The translations under genes and the position numbers were made by a program. Positions 1 through 9,131 of a DNA stretch of 64,000 bases are shown here, piece after piece. Under the pieces are notes generated by a model. It was not told the origin of the DNA. It worked only from the letters and a program-made list of their open reading frames with translations, and made no database searches. Source of the DNA: Treponema denticola (GTDB taxonomy: Bacteria; Spirochaetota; Spirochaetia; Treponematales; Treponemataceae). The stretch lies in the NCBI RefSeq assembly GCF_024400535.1, contig NZ_CP038800.1, positions 1,116,001 to 1,180,000 on the forward strand, written 5' to 3'. The first letter of the stretch is position 1. Every line of letters starts with the position of its first letter.

Positions 1-899
1 TTGCAAAAGAGCAGGGGATCTTAACTGTTGCCGTAGTTACAAAACCTTTTACTTTTGAAGGGCGTAAAAGAATGGCTCTTGCTGAAGAAGGTATAAAAAA
101 ATTAAAGGAATCGGTTGATACGGTAATTACTATTCCCAATCAGCATCTTTTAAAAATGGTAGATCCGTCTACACCTGTTGTAGAAGCTTTTAAAAAAGCT
201 GATGATGTCTTGCGTCAGGCCGTTCAAGGTATTTCCGATTTGATTTATCAACATGGAGAAGTAAATGTTGATTTAGCTGATGTTAAATCAGTAATGAAGG
301 CTCAAGGAAATGCTCATATGGGTGTCGGTGTCGGTGAAGGACAGAATAGGGCCGTGGATGCTGCAACGAATGCAATAAATAATCCCCTTTTGGAAGAAGC
401 TAGAGTTGAAGGTGCTCAAAATATTTTGGTAAATATTTGCGGTGATGAGAAGTTAAGCATGCATGAAATACAAGAAATAATGGAAATTATAACGGCAAGC
501 GCCGATCCGGATGCAGCTATATTTTTTGGAGCAACTATTGATCAGGCTGTAGAAAATAAGGTTGTTGTTACATTGATCGCAACCGGATTTAGATCCAATG
601 ACACTTTTTCTATTGATGAAATAAATGCCAATTTAAAATCTATGCGTGAAGAGGAAGAAAAAAAAGGCTTAAATGACAGTTCTTTTATGACATCTACTGA
701 GTGGGCTACTATAAATAAGACAAAACCTCCCGTACTTTCTGGGCTTGGTTCAAGAAATAGAGCAGAGCCTTCTTCTTCAAAAGAGTATGTCAATATTTAT
801 AATGAAAAAAAAGCTCCTTCTTTTAGTGCAATGGTTCCTCCGGTAGAATCCGATTTGGAAACACCGACATATTACAGAAATCAAAACAGGCTAAGGTAA
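1..899 (+). CDS. ftsZ: Cell division protein FtsZ, C-terminal part (5' end outside window)
   Basis: The reading frame is open from base 3 to the TAA at 897-899, so the gene begins upstream of the window. The visible part covers the end of the GTPase domain and the tubulin C-terminal domain ([51 protein letters not shown]). A charged, Ser-rich linker of about 90 residues follows, ending in a conserved-tail-like [15 protein letters not shown] that would bind FtsA, ZapA or SepF-type partners. FtsZ polymerises into the cytokinetic ring. The next gene's Shine-Dalgarno (AAGGAGG) overlaps the ftsZ stop codon, so the two are cotranscribed. The assignment is secure; only the N-terminal nucleotide-binding half is missing. 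Confidence 0.97.
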   Translation, partial: AKEQGILTVAVVTKPFTFEGRKRMALAEEGIKKLKESVDTVITIPNQHLLKMVDPSTPVVEAFKKADDVLRQAVQGISDLIYQHGEVNVDLADVKSVMKAQGNAHMGVGVGEGQNRAVDAATNAINNPLLEEARVEGAQNILVNICGDEKLSMHEIQEIMEIITASADPDAAIFFGATIDQAVENKVVVTLIATGFRSNDTFSIDEINANLKSMREEEEKKGLNDSSFMTSTEWATINKTKPPVLSGLGSRNRAEPSSSKEYVNIYNEKKAPSFSAMVPPVESDLETPTYYRNQNRLR

Positions 900-913
900 A
901 GGAGGGTAAGACA

Positions 914-1828
914 CTGTCAACTATACAGCTTCGGGCATTTTATGGATTTTTAATTTCTGCAGAATCTCATTCGCGGTCAACTGCACAGACCTATGTGAAT
1001 ACTTTGCAGTTATTTCAAGAGCAGTTTCCTAAAATTTCAATTGAAAATGCTACAGAAGCCGACTGTATTGATTTTATTTTACAAAGATCTAAATCAGGAA
1101 TTATGGCTAAAACTATTGCCAAGGATATTGCAGCTCTTAATTCCTTTTTTAGGTTTTTAATTATCGAAGGAGTTAGAAAAGATAATCCAAGCGAGAGTAT
1201 TGAAAGACCTAAAAGGGAAAAGACTTTGCCCAGAGTTTTATCTCCGGATGAAGTAGATAACCTTTTTGCTGCAATTCCTTTGGATTCGCCTAATAATATA
1301 AGGGATAGAGCTTTGTTTGAGCTTATTTATTCGGCAGGACTCAGGGTCAGCGAGATAGTTAATTTAAATTTAAAAGATATTTTTTATGATGAAGACTTAA
1401 TTAAGGTTACCGGAAAAGGAAATAAAGAAAGAATTGTGCCTTTTGGAAGCGCTGCAAAGTACTGGCTTAAAAAATATATACTTGAAGCCCGTACCGAGTT
1501 ATTAAAACCTAAACATCCTGAAAATAGTTTAACTTCGGGTTCCGTATTTTTAAATAACCGCGGAGCTGCCTTAACCAGAAAAGGAATTTGGAAAAGAATA
1601 AATGCTCTTTCAAATTTTTCCGGTATTGAAACAAAGGTTCATACTTTAAGACATTCTTATGCCACGCATTTGCTTGCCGGAGGAGCGGATTTAAGATCCG
1701 TTCAATGTCTTTTGGGGCATTCCGATATTTCTACAACTCAAGTTTATACGCATATCGAGGATAAGTCTTTGCAAATGTATCATAATAAATTTTTTGATAC
1801 TAAAAAATTAGAACGAGGTATAAAATGA
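914..1828 (+). CDS. xerD: Tyrosine recombinase XerD-like, probable CTG start
   Basis: This is a site-specific tyrosine recombinase of the XerC/XerD pair that resolves chromosome dimers at dif. The R-K-H-x-x-R-H-Y set is visible: Arg in SAGLRVSEI (about residue 144), Lys in TGKGNKER, HTLRHSYATHLL, LLGHSDISTTQVYTHI with the nucleophile Tyr. The first ATG/GTG in frame (GTG 995) would delete the start of the SAM-like core-binding domain. The frame is open upstream and encodes LRAFYGFLISAESHSRSTAQ, which looks like a Xer N-terminus. CTG 914 lies 8 nt after AAGGAGG (899-905) and gives 304 aa, the usual Xer length. Whether this one is XerC or XerD is not settled by the sequence; a second Xer gene lies at 5660. 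Confidence 0.85.
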   Translation: MSTIQLRAFYGFLISAESHSRSTAQTYVNTLQLFQEQFPKISIENATEADCIDFILQRSKSGIMAKTIAKDIAALNSFFRFLIIEGVRKDNPSESIERPKREKTLPRVLSPDEVDNLFAAIPLDSPNNIRDRALFELIYSAGLRVSEIVNLNLKDIFYDEDLIKVTGKGNKERIVPFGSAAKYWLKKYILEARTELLKPKHPENSLTSGSVFLNNRGAALTRKGIWKRINALSNFSGIETKVHTLRHSYATHLLAGGADLRSVQCLLGHSDISTTQVYTHIEDKSLQMYHNKFFDTKKLERGIK

Positions 1829-2547
1829 AAAAAAGATTTTGTTCCGTAATAATTATTGTTTTGTCAGCTCTTATATTAGGAAGCTGTAATAAGGTTACAA
1901 GTATTCGCCGGCTTCAAGAACTGGAAGAGGGAGTCAGTAATCCTAATACTGAAGCTGAATTAAAGGAGGCTATAAGAAAATATGAAAAAAGAGTTGATGA
2001 TATAATGATTGCAGAAGGACGCATAGGTATTTGGTATAAAATACTCGGTTCAAGATATATGGATCAAAAGATGTATAAAAAAGCATTAGAGGCTTTTCAA
2101 TCTGCATTGGAGTATTATCCTGAAAACCAAAATTTATTTTATCAAGCAGGACTTGCTGCAAGCCTAACTGCAAAAAACTCTTTAGATTTTGAATTAACGG
2201 GAACCGATATTGAGAAAAAAAGATATTTTTCTCTTGCCGTTTCCGCTTATACCCGTGCACTTGAAATAGATCCTAAACATTCAAAGGCTGTTTATGCTCT
2301 ATCGGTATTGTATATATTCGAATTAAATAGACCAGCTGAAGCAATTCCTATTTTAGAAAAAATTGCCGAGTGGGAAAAGAAGCCTATAGATCATTTATTT
2401 TTACTTGGGGCTGCTTATTATATGACGGGTGAAAATGAAAAAGCTATTGCCGTTTATGAGCACATTATCGAAATTTCAAGCAGCGCAGAAAAAAAAGCGC
2501 AAGCTGAAAATAATATTAGGGAGATTAGGAGTTCGGGAGGAAGATAA
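1825..2547 (+). CDS. TPR-repeat lipoprotein
   Basis: A 240-aa protein. Its ATG overlaps the xerD stop by 4 nt (ATGA), so translation is probably coupled. The N-terminus MKKRFCSVIIIVLSALILGSC is a signal peptide with a good lipobox (LGSC), so the mature protein is an acylated, probably periplasm-facing lipoprotein. The rest is helical TPR sequence: repeats near residues 80-110 (YKKALEAFQSALEYYPENQNLFYQAG), 140-170 (YTRALEIDPKHSKAVYALS) and 185-225 (FLLGAAYYMTGENEKAIAVYEHI). TPR lipoproteins usually scaffold envelope complexes, but the partner cannot be read from the sequence. Confidence 0.85.
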   Translation: MKKRFCSVIIIVLSALILGSCNKVTSIRRLQELEEGVSNPNTEAELKEAIRKYEKRVDDIMIAEGRIGIWYKILGSRYMDQKMYKKALEAFQSALEYYPENQNLFYQAGLAASLTAKNSLDFELTGTDIEKKRYFSLAVSAYTRALEIDPKHSKAVYALSVLYIFELNRPAEAIPILEKIAEWEKKPIDHLFLLGAAYYMTGENEKAIAVYEHIIEISSSAEKKAQAENNIREIRSSGGR

Positions 2548-2550
2548 AAA

Positions 2551-3483
2551 ATGAAGATATCCGAAAAAGAAAGTTTGTATATAGGATTATCTCATTGTTA
2601 TTTTCTCAAAGGAAGGGAAAAGCTTGTTCTTTCGGAAAAGCTTGAGTCCTTATCTTCTCTTGTATCGCTTTCTATAAAGGATATTTCTGAAATTATCGGC
2701 CGGCAGGTAAGACCCAAAAAATGGGATAAAGATTTACTGAAATCCCTTACGGATTTAAGTATAAAACTTATGAGCTCATATGATATAAAGATGCTTTATT
2801 TTTATGATTCGAATTTTCCTCCGCAGCTTAGAGAGATTCCAGATCATCCATTTACCGTTTTTTATCGCGGAAGACTCCCATCAACTGAGCAGCCCATGCT
2901 TGCAATGGTAGGAACAAGGCGCCCTACAGGGGATGGAATTGAGCAAGCATTGAATTTGGGAAAAGAATCTGCCGAAAAAAATATCCCTGTCGTGTCTGGA
3001 TTGGCTTTCGGTATAGATTGTTTTTCTCATAAGGGCTGTCTTGAAGGAGAAGGTAAGACCTTGGCAGTATTGGCCTGCGGGCCTGAAATGATTTATCCCC
3101 GTTCAAATAAAAAACTTGCTGCGAATATTTTAGAATCGGGCGGCTGTATTTTAAGTGAATATGCTCCGGGAACGGAACCATTGTCCTACCGCTTCCCTGA
3201 ACGGAATAGAATTATTTCGGGACTTTCGCGTTCGGTTATAATTGTAGAAGCTCCAAAAAAATCGGGAGCTCTTATTACTGCGGATTTTGCATTGGAGCAA
3301 GGCAGGGATGTTTATGTATGCAGCCTTCTTCTTGATTCTTTACAAAATGAAGGCGGTAAAGCTCTTTACGAACAAGGTGCATTTGCGATAAAATCCATAG
3401 ATGATATTTTACATGACTGGAAATATCCTACGGAAAATAATTTAAGAAATAATCAGCAAAATATGCTGTTTACTAATTTATAG
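2551..3483 (+). CDS. dprA: DNA-processing protein DprA (Smf)
   Basis: A 310-aa DprA/Smf protein, which binds incoming single-stranded DNA and loads RecA in natural transformation. An N-terminal helical region is followed by the Rossmann-like core with MVGTRRPTGDGIEQA (about residue 119), VVSGLAFGIDCFSHKGCLEGEGKTLAVLACG and the Gly-Ile-Asp motif typical of the family. The later segment SEYAPGTEPLSYRFPERNRIISGLS and the ITADFALEQGRDVYV stretch also match DprA. No C-terminal winged-helix domain is evident, so this is the short form. It lies 3 nt after the TPR lipoprotein and directly before topA, the same pairing as smf-topA in Bacillus. Confidence 0.95.
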   Translation: MKISEKESLYIGLSHCYFLKGREKLVLSEKLESLSSLVSLSIKDISEIIGRQVRPKKWDKDLLKSLTDLSIKLMSSYDIKMLYFYDSNFPPQLREIPDHPFTVFYRGRLPSTEQPMLAMVGTRRPTGDGIEQALNLGKESAEKNIPVVSGLAFGIDCFSHKGCLEGEGKTLAVLACGPEMIYPRSNKKLAANILESGGCILSEYAPGTEPLSYRFPERNRIISGLSRSVIIVEAPKKSGALITADFALEQGRDVYVCSLLLDSLQNEGGKALYEQGAFAIKSIDDILHDWKYPTENNLRNNQQNMLFTNL

Positions 3484-3501
3484 ATTATGAGGTATTGATT
3501 T

Positions 3502-5667
3502 ATGGAAAACACGATGAATGAAACAAAAAAAACTAAACGTACTGCAAAAAAAACAAAACAGCATTGCTTGGTTATAGTCGAGTCTCCTGCAAAGGCTAAG
3601 ACGATTGAAAAATATTTAGGAAGCGATTATATCGTAAGAGCTTCGATGGGACATCTGATAGATTTGCCTAAATCAAGATTGGCAATCGATATAGAACATA
3701 ATTTTACTCCCGAATATATAACGGTTCGGGGCCGTGCTAAAATCTTAAAAGAATTAAAAAAGGAAGCAAAAAAATCTTCAGGCGTATTTCTTGCAAGTGA
3801 TAATGATAGAGAAGGGGAGGCCATCGCCTTTCATTTACACGAAGCCTTGCTCCCTGAATGTTCTTCTCCGATAAAAAGAATAGTTTTTAACGAAATTACT
3901 CCCAATGCAATTCAAGAAGCCGTAAAAAATCCCATGGATATAGATATGGGAAAAGTTAATGCTCAAAAATCCAGAAGAGTTTTGGATAGACTGGTCGGTT
4001 ATAACCTATCTCCTCTTCTTTGGCAAAAAGTAAAAAACGGATTATCGGCAGGCCGTGTTCAATCCGTTGCATTGCGTTTAATCTGCGAGCGGGAAGAAGA
4101 AGTTGAAAATTTTATTCCTGATGAATACTGGACTCTTGACGGAGATTTTAAATATGGAAAGACATCCTTTGAAGCTCAGCTTGTAAAATATAATGATAAT
4201 AAGCCTGAATTAAAAAATCAAAAAGAGGTTGATGCTATTATAAAAGAATTGAGTTCTTTGCCGGCCTCGGTTTCGGATATTAAAACAACAGAGAAAAGTA
4301 TTAAACCTAGACCTCCGTTTACGACTTCTACATTACAGCAGGTTGCTGCAAACAGGATAGGCTTTACATCAAAAAAGACAATGCAGGTAGCCCAGCAGCT
4401 TTATGAAGGTATTGCAGTCGGTTCTACCAGAGTCGGTTTAATTACCTATATGCGTACCGATTCTGTGAGAATTTCGGATACTGCAATAGAGGCTGTCCGT
4501 AAGTGGATAAAGGAAAATCATCCCAAGGACTTGCCTGAAAAGCAGAATATGTATGCGGCAGGAAAAAAAGCTCAGGATGCTCATGAAGCAATACGCCCCA
4601 CTTATGTTGAATATACTCCTGCTTATTTAAAAGAATTTTTAACCCGTGATCAGCTAAGACTTTATTCTTTGATTTGGGAGAGGTTTGTTTCAAGTCAAAT
4701 GAAAAATGCAAAAACGGAAACGGCAAGTTATGAAATAAAAGTAGGCAATGCAATTTTCCGTGCAGCTTCTACAAAGATAACCGAAAAAGGTTTTTATACC
4801 GTTACAAAAACATTAATTTCAAAAGATGAAAAAGGAACTTCTTTGCCTTCTATGAAAAATGGAGAAGCAATTAGTGTTGAGAATTTAAGACCGGAACAGC
4901 ATTTTACTCAAGGCCCTGCCCGTTACACTGATGCAAGTATCGTAAAGATGCTTGAGGAAAAAGGAATAGGAAGGCCTTCAACCTACGCTCCTATTATTTC
5001 CGTTTTGCTTGAACGCTATTATGTAACAAGATCGAATAAACAGCTTGTTCCGACTCAGCTGGGAAGAATTATCAACAACCTTTTGGTTAAAAACTTTTCC
5101 GAAATAATAGATGTGAACTTTACTGCCGGAATGGAAAACCGCTTGGACGAAGTCGCCGAAAATAAAATAGAATGGCCTAAACTGATGGAAAGTTTTTACG
5201 GCTCGTTTAAAGAAAAAGTAGATACAGCCTTGGAAAATGTAGAAAGCATTAAAGGCTCCTTGGATGAAGTTACGGACATAGTCTGCGAAAAATGCGGAAA
5301 CAAAATGGTAAAAAAACTTGGCCGTTTCGGACTATTCTTAGCTTGCAGTGCTTTCCCTGAATGTAAAAACACAAAATCCATTCCTTTAGCCAAATGTCCG
5401 CGTGAAGGCTGCGGCGGAGATATCATCGCCCGTAAATCTAAAAAGAGAGGAAAAGAATTTTACGGATGTACTCATTTTCCCGAATGTGATTTTATTTCAC
5501 ACTTTAAACCTATAAATGCATCTTGTCCTAAATGCGGTTGGTTTATGGTAGAAAAATATGATAAAAAGCATGGCAGCTACAAGGCCTGTATCAATCCTAA
5601 TTGCGATTATTTACACAGTATTGTAGAAGGTGTAGAAGATGTGGAGGTGGATAGAAGTAATGAATGA
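3502..5667 (+). CDS. topA: DNA topoisomerase I (type IA)
   Basis: A 721-aa topoisomerase I that relaxes negative supercoils. The Lys-rich N-terminus precedes the TOPRIM domain (LVIVESPAKAKTIEKYLG, ASDNDREGEAIAFHL with the acidic DxDxE metal site). The catalytic tyrosine is Tyr316 in GLITYMRTDSVRIS. The C-terminus has three Cys4 zinc ribbons: CEKCGNKM...CSAFPEC, CPREGCGGD...CTHFPEC and CPKCGWFM...CINPNC. The ATG at 3502 has only a weak GAGGT upstream, and ATG 3514 is a possible alternative that changes nothing essential. The 3' end overlaps xerC by 8 nt, and the ribosome site of xerC lies inside topA. Confidence 0.98.
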   Translation: MENTMNETKKTKRTAKKTKQHCLVIVESPAKAKTIEKYLGSDYIVRASMGHLIDLPKSRLAIDIEHNFTPEYITVRGRAKILKELKKEAKKSSGVFLASDNDREGEAIAFHLHEALLPECSSPIKRIVFNEITPNAIQEAVKNPMDIDMGKVNAQKSRRVLDRLVGYNLSPLLWQKVKNGLSAGRVQSVALRLICEREEEVENFIPDEYWTLDGDFKYGKTSFEAQLVKYNDNKPELKNQKEVDAIIKELSSLPASVSDIKTTEKSIKPRPPFTTSTLQQVAANRIGFTSKKTMQVAQQLYEGIAVGSTRVGLITYMRTDSVRISDTAIEAVRKWIKENHPKDLPEKQNMYAAGKKAQDAHEAIRPTYVEYTPAYLKEFLTRDQLRLYSLIWERFVSSQMKNAKTETASYEIKVGNAIFRAASTKITEKGFYTVTKTLISKDEKGTSLPSMKNGEAISVENLRPEQHFTQGPARYTDASIVKMLEEKGIGRPSTYAPIISVLLERYYVTRSNKQLVPTQLGRIINNLLVKNFSEIIDVNFTAGMENRLDEVAENKIEWPKLMESFYGSFKEKVDTALENVESIKGSLDEVTDIVCEKCGNKMVKKLGRFGLFLACSAFPECKNTKSIPLAKCPREGCGGDIIARKSKKRGKEFYGCTHFPECDFISHFKPINASCPKCGWFMVEKYDKKHGSYKACINPNCDYLHSIVEGVEDVEVDRSNE

Positions 5668-6577
5668 AGTATTTGAAAGCTATCTCACCTATAGTGGGGG
5701 AGTAAGGCAATTTACAAAAGCAACAGTTGATTCTTATAGAAATGATTTATTTATCTTTGAACAATGGTTAAATGAGCTTGAGTTAAATATTTTTGAATTA
5801 AAAGCTTCAGATATTAGAATCTTTATTGCAGAGCTTGCCGATAGAAAATTTGCTCCGTCTTCTATCAATAGAATGATGTCGACTTTAAGAGGCTTTTATA
5901 AATATGCTTTAAGGTTCAATTTGACAAAAATAAATCCTATATCGTCTGTAAGGAATTTAAAACTTGCTCAAAAACTTCCTGTGTTTATGTTTCCTAAACA
6001 GGCGCAAGAGTTTTGTCGGCTGCCTTCAAATGCCGGTATCCTTTGGGAAACAAGGGACTCCGCCTTATTTGCTTCTCTTTATTCTACAGGCTGCCGTGTT
6101 TCGGAATTAGCCGGACTCGATATAAAAGATTTGGATAAAACTCTTTCTTATGCCATCGTTTTTGGGAAAGGTAAAAAAGAAAGAAAGGTGTTTTTTGCAG
6201 AATTTGCAAAAGAATATTTGAGGGGGTATTTAAAAGAAAGGGCTGAGGTGCTTGAAAAGTGTAAAGGCCAAGTTCAAAAAGACGGTAAAGGAAAAATTAG
6301 GGATGCTCTTTTTATAAATCAAAAGGCTCAAGCCTTAACAAGCAGGGGAATTCGGTATATAATAAACAGATATGTTGAGTTATCTCCGGAATTAAAACAT
6401 CTATCACCCCATGCTTTTAGGCATAGCTTTGCATCGACATTGATTACACGCGGTGCGGATATAAGGGTTGTACAGGAATTGCTTGGTCACGAAAGCGTTT
6501 CGACCACGCAAAGATATACGCATATTACGGCTGAGCAGCTTCATAATTTATACAAGGCTGCCCATCCTCATTCATAA
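5660..6577 (+). CDS. xerC: Tyrosine recombinase XerC-like (CodV position)
   Basis: A 305-aa tyrosine recombinase. An upstream in-frame ATG at 5639 exists, but the start is placed at ATG 5660 because GGAGGT at 5643-5648 is correctly spaced and the protein then begins MNEVFESYLTYSGGVRQFT, a normal Xer N-terminus. Catalytic residues are visible in TGCRVSELAG, GKGKKERKV, HAFRHSFASTLITRGAD and LLGHESVSTTQRYTHI. It sits between topA and hslV, exactly where codV lies in Bacillus. With the xerD-like gene at 914 the operon carries both partners needed for XerC/XerD synapsis at dif; which one plays which role is inferred from synteny only. Confidence 0.92.
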   Translation: MNEVFESYLTYSGGVRQFTKATVDSYRNDLFIFEQWLNELELNIFELKASDIRIFIAELADRKFAPSSINRMMSTLRGFYKYALRFNLTKINPISSVRNLKLAQKLPVFMFPKQAQEFCRLPSNAGILWETRDSALFASLYSTGCRVSELAGLDIKDLDKTLSYAIVFGKGKKERKVFFAEFAKEYLRGYLKERAEVLEKCKGQVQKDGKGKIRDALFINQKAQALTSRGIRYIINRYVELSPELKHLSPHAFRHSFASTLITRGADIRVVQELLGHESVSTTQRYTHITAEQLHNLYKAAHPHS

Positions 6578-6588
6578 ATAGGAGTTAT

Positions 6589-6627
6589 GATAAACAGTTC
6601 GGCAGAAATTCAGCCTCACTGTCTATC
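6589..6627 (+). repeat. Dispersed hairpin element, copy A (before hslV)
   Basis: Outer arms GATAAACAG (6589-6597) and CTGTCTATC (6619-6627) pair with a single mismatch around an inner GGC...GCC stem. It shares most of its bases with the element at 34484-34522 and lies between xerC and the hslV ribosome site, so it would be in the mRNA. Unlike copies B and C it has no second GTTTTGTGC hairpin. Confidence 0.8.
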
Positions 6628-6643
6628 GAAATAGGAGTTTTAG

Positions 6644-7180
6644 ATGAGTCAAAAAATAAGAAGCACTACGGTGATTGCCGTAAGAAAAGACGGAAAAATT
6701 GTTATGGCCGGAGACGGACAGGTAACCATGGGCGAAACAGTTATGAAGGGAAATGCCCGAAAGGTAAGAAAAATTTATGACGGAAAAATTATAACGGGCT
6801 TTGCCGGAGCAACGGCCGATGCCTTTACTCTTTTGGAAAAGTTTGAAATCAGGGTAAAAGAATTTTCAGGAGACCTTACCAGAGCTGCGGTAGAGCTTGC
6901 AAAAGATTGGCGCACCGATAAGATGCTCAAAAACTTGCAGGCCCTCTTACTTGTGGCTGACGCAAAAACCACACTTTTAATTTCAGGAAACGGAGATGTT
7001 ATCGAGCCTGAAGAAGATGTACTTGCAATAGGCTCCGGAGGAAATTACGCTTATGCTTCTGCTTTGGCTTTGATGCAAAACACAAACCTTTCCGCCCGTG
7101 AAATTGCAGAAAAGAGTTTACAGATTGCGGGAAAAATATGTATTTACACAAACGGAAAGATAGTTATGGAGGAAATATAA
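6644..7180 (+). CDS. hslV: ATP-dependent protease peptidase subunit HslV (ClpQ)
   Basis: A 178-aa N-terminal-nucleophile peptidase that forms a dodecamer and degrades proteins unfolded by HslU. The protein begins [30 protein letters not shown]. The Thr-Thr of the active site lies at residues 8-9, so a seven-residue propeptide must be removed to expose the catalytic Thr, as in other HslV proteins with short propeptides. The [28 protein letters not shown] block is characteristic. The ATG has AGGAG upstream at 6633-6637. The stop overlaps the hslU ATG by one base (TAATG), so expression of the two subunits is coupled. Confidence 0.98.
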   Translation: MSQKIRSTTVIAVRKDGKIVMAGDGQVTMGETVMKGNARKVRKIYDGKIITGFAGATADAFTLLEKFEIRVKEFSGDLTRAAVELAKDWRTDKMLKNLQALLLVADAKTTLLISGNGDVIEPEEDVLAIGSGGNYAYASALALMQNTNLSAREIAEKSLQIAGKICIYTNGKIVMEEI

Positions 7181-8637
7181 TGAATGAAGAATTAAAAGAT
7201 TTGACGCCTAAACAAACAGTTGCAGAATTGGATAAATATATCATAGGACAAAACAAGGCGAAAAGAGCCGTTGCTATTGCTCTTCGCAATAGAATGCGCC
7301 GGCTCAAACTTCCCGAAGAAATCAGAGACGAAATAGCGCCTAAAAATATTTTGATGATAGGCCCTACGGGTGTAGGTAAAACAGAAATTGCAAGACGGCT
7401 TGCAAAGTTGTCGGGAGCTCCTTTTTTAAAGGTAGAAGCTACAAAGTATACTGAAGTGGGCTATGTAGGCCGCGATGTCGAATCTATGATCAGGGATTTA
7501 ATGGCTGTGGGTTACACAATGGTAAAAAGTGAAATGCAGGAAAAACTAAAAGAACAGGCAGAAAAAAATACCGAAGAATCTTTATTGGATTTGCTTTTGC
7601 CCGGTTCAAATAAAAAGAAAACTGCCGCAACTTCTGCTCAGTCGCAAGATGTTTCTCAAGTTTCTACCGGAACAACGATAATCCTCCCAAACATGAGTTC
7701 TACGGCTCCTGTTGAAGAGCATAAGGTTCAAAATGAAAACGATATGAGCGGCACACGGGAAAAATTCCGCGTAATGCTCCGCGAAAAGAAACTCGAAGAT
7801 AAGATGGTTGAGGTTACTATTTCTCCTTCCATGGGAACTCCCACATTCGAATTTTTTGCAGGCGGTTCAAATATGGAAGATATTGAATCTGCAATGTCTA
7901 ATATTTCCAGTATGCTCATGGGCGGAGCAAAATCGAAACGCAAAAATGTAAGCGTAAAAGAAGCCCGCGAAATTATAATGGCCGAACAGCTTGACCGAAT
8001 GGTAGATCATGATAAGGTAACGGACGAGGCAAAGCAAAGGGTCGAGCAGATGGGAATTATATTTATTGACGAAATCGATAAGGTCGCTTCCCGTTCGGAT
8101 CGAGGAGGCGGGCCCGATGTTTCAAGAGAGGGTGTTCAGCGCGATATTCTTCCCATAGTTGAAGGCTCTAAGGTTTCCACTAAGTACGGCGTTGTCGATA
8201 CCCGTCACATTCTTTTTATAGCAGCAGGAGCTTTTAGCGTATCAAAGCCGAGCGATTTAATCCCTGAATTTCAAGGACGCTTTCCCTTGCGCGTAGAGCT
8301 TGAAGCCTTGCATGCAGAAGATTTTAAACGTATTCTTCTTGAACCTAAAAATGCTTTGACCAAACAGTATGCAGAGCTTTTGGAAACCGAAGGTGTAAAA
8401 ATAGAATTTTTGGATGAAGCCATTGATAGGATGAGTTTTTTGGCTGCCGATGTAAACAGCAAAAACGAAAACATTGGGGCCAGAAGGCTCCATACGATTA
8501 TGGAAATGCTTTTAGAAGATATTTCGTTTAATGCAAGCGAAATGGGAGGCGAAACGGTAAAAATCGATGTAGCCTATGTGGATGAAAGGTTAAAAGATAT
8601 CGTACAGGATCAGGATTTATCCCGATATATTCTATAA
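7180..8637 (+). CDS. hslU: ATP-dependent protease ATPase subunit HslU (ClpY)
   Basis: A 485-aa AAA+ unfoldase partner of HslV. A longer in-frame start at 7138 lies inside hslV and is rejected, because ATG 7180 follows GGAGG (7168-7172) and begins [24 protein letters not shown], the standard HslU opening. Walker A is GPTGVGKT (61-68), Walker B is IIFIDEIDK (about 293-301), and the C-terminal LSRYIL is the tail that inserts into HslV. It is somewhat longer than the roughly 440-aa E. coli protein; the extra length falls in the I domain (about 120-250), a low-complexity Ser/Thr/Glu-rich insertion in the substrate-handling region. Confidence 0.98.
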   Translation: MNEELKDLTPKQTVAELDKYIIGQNKAKRAVAIALRNRMRRLKLPEEIRDEIAPKNILMIGPTGVGKTEIARRLAKLSGAPFLKVEATKYTEVGYVGRDVESMIRDLMAVGYTMVKSEMQEKLKEQAEKNTEESLLDLLLPGSNKKKTAATSAQSQDVSQVSTGTTIILPNMSSTAPVEEHKVQNENDMSGTREKFRVMLREKKLEDKMVEVTISPSMGTPTFEFFAGGSNMEDIESAMSNISSMLMGGAKSKRKNVSVKEAREIIMAEQLDRMVDHDKVTDEAKQRVEQMGIIFIDEIDKVASRSDRGGGPDVSREGVQRDILPIVEGSKVSTKYGVVDTRHILFIAAGAFSVSKPSDLIPEFQGRFPLRVELEALHAEDFKRILLEPKNALTKQYAELLETEGVKIEFLDEAIDRMSFLAADVNSKNENIGARRLHTIMEMLLEDISFNASEMGGETVKIDVAYVDERLKDIVQDQDLSRYIL

Positions 8638-8643
8638 TATGGT

Positions 8644-8670
8644 TAAGGGGTATTTAAAATTTGCCGAAAA
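8644..8670 (+). promoter_or_regulatory. Possible sigma-28-type promoter before flgB
   Basis: TAAG (8644-8647), 15 bases, then GCCGAAAA (8663-8670) resembles the flagellar sigma factor consensus TAAA-N15-GCCGATAA with two mismatches. It ends 18 nt before the flgB ATG. The same bases can also form an imperfect hairpin (AAGGGGTATTT with AAATATCCTT). A suggestion only. Confidence 0.3.
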
Positions 8671-8688
8671 TATCCTTAGGAGTGAATT

Positions 8689-9108
8689 ATGGGTTTTAAT
8701 AGTTTTTTAAGAACAACGGATATACTGCACAGAGCCTTGGATGTAAACTCTTTACGCTATACCGTTACATCAAATAACCTTGCAAATTCGGATGTTCCTA
8801 ATTTTAAGAGGACTGAGGTAAATTTTGAATCGGAGTTAAAAAGAGCCTTTGATTCTGAAAAAAATGCAAAAGGAGCTTTTCAGCTTGCAACGACTCATCC
8901 TTTGCACATAAAATCAAATGAGCCTATAGATTATAAAACGGTTGAGCCTGTGCGTGTTTTGGATTATTTGACTGCCGAAAAAGCAAACGGAAATAATGTA
9001 AACCCTGAAGATGAAGCCATGAAGGTATTGAAGATTCAAATGCAGTATCAGCTTTTAAGTATGATGGCAGGTTTTCAGTACAATCAGGTACAATCGGTTT
9101 TAAAGTAG
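8689..9108 (+). CDS. flgB: Flagellar basal-body rod protein FlgB
   Basis: A 139-aa proximal rod protein, exported by the flagellar type III apparatus and placed in the periplasmic rod. The N-terminus has the rod signature SLRYTVTSNNLANSDVPNFKR, and the C-terminal MKVLKIQMQYQLLSMMAGFQYNQVQSVLK is the amphipathic helix that packs in the rod coiled coil. The ATG is preceded by AGGAG at 8678-8682. It is the first of eight flagellar genes that continue without interruption to fliJ. In spirochetes the rod anchors periplasmic flagella. Confidence 0.98.
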   Translation: MGFNSFLRTTDILHRALDVNSLRYTVTSNNLANSDVPNFKRTEVNFESELKRAFDSEKNAKGAFQLATTHPLHIKSNEPIDYKTVEPVRVLDYLTAEKANGNNVNPEDEAMKVLKIQMQYQLLSMMAGFQYNQVQSVLK

Positions 9109-9131
9109 AATAAGGAAGCGGAGGAAATAAT

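Noticed and set aside
5639-5660. Longer xerC start
   Set aside because: Upstream of the GGAGGT site; extra residues MWRWIEV are not Xer-like.
7138-7180. Longer hslU start
   Set aside because: Inside hslV with no ribosome site, and the extra residues do not match HslU; ATG 7180 has GGAGG.
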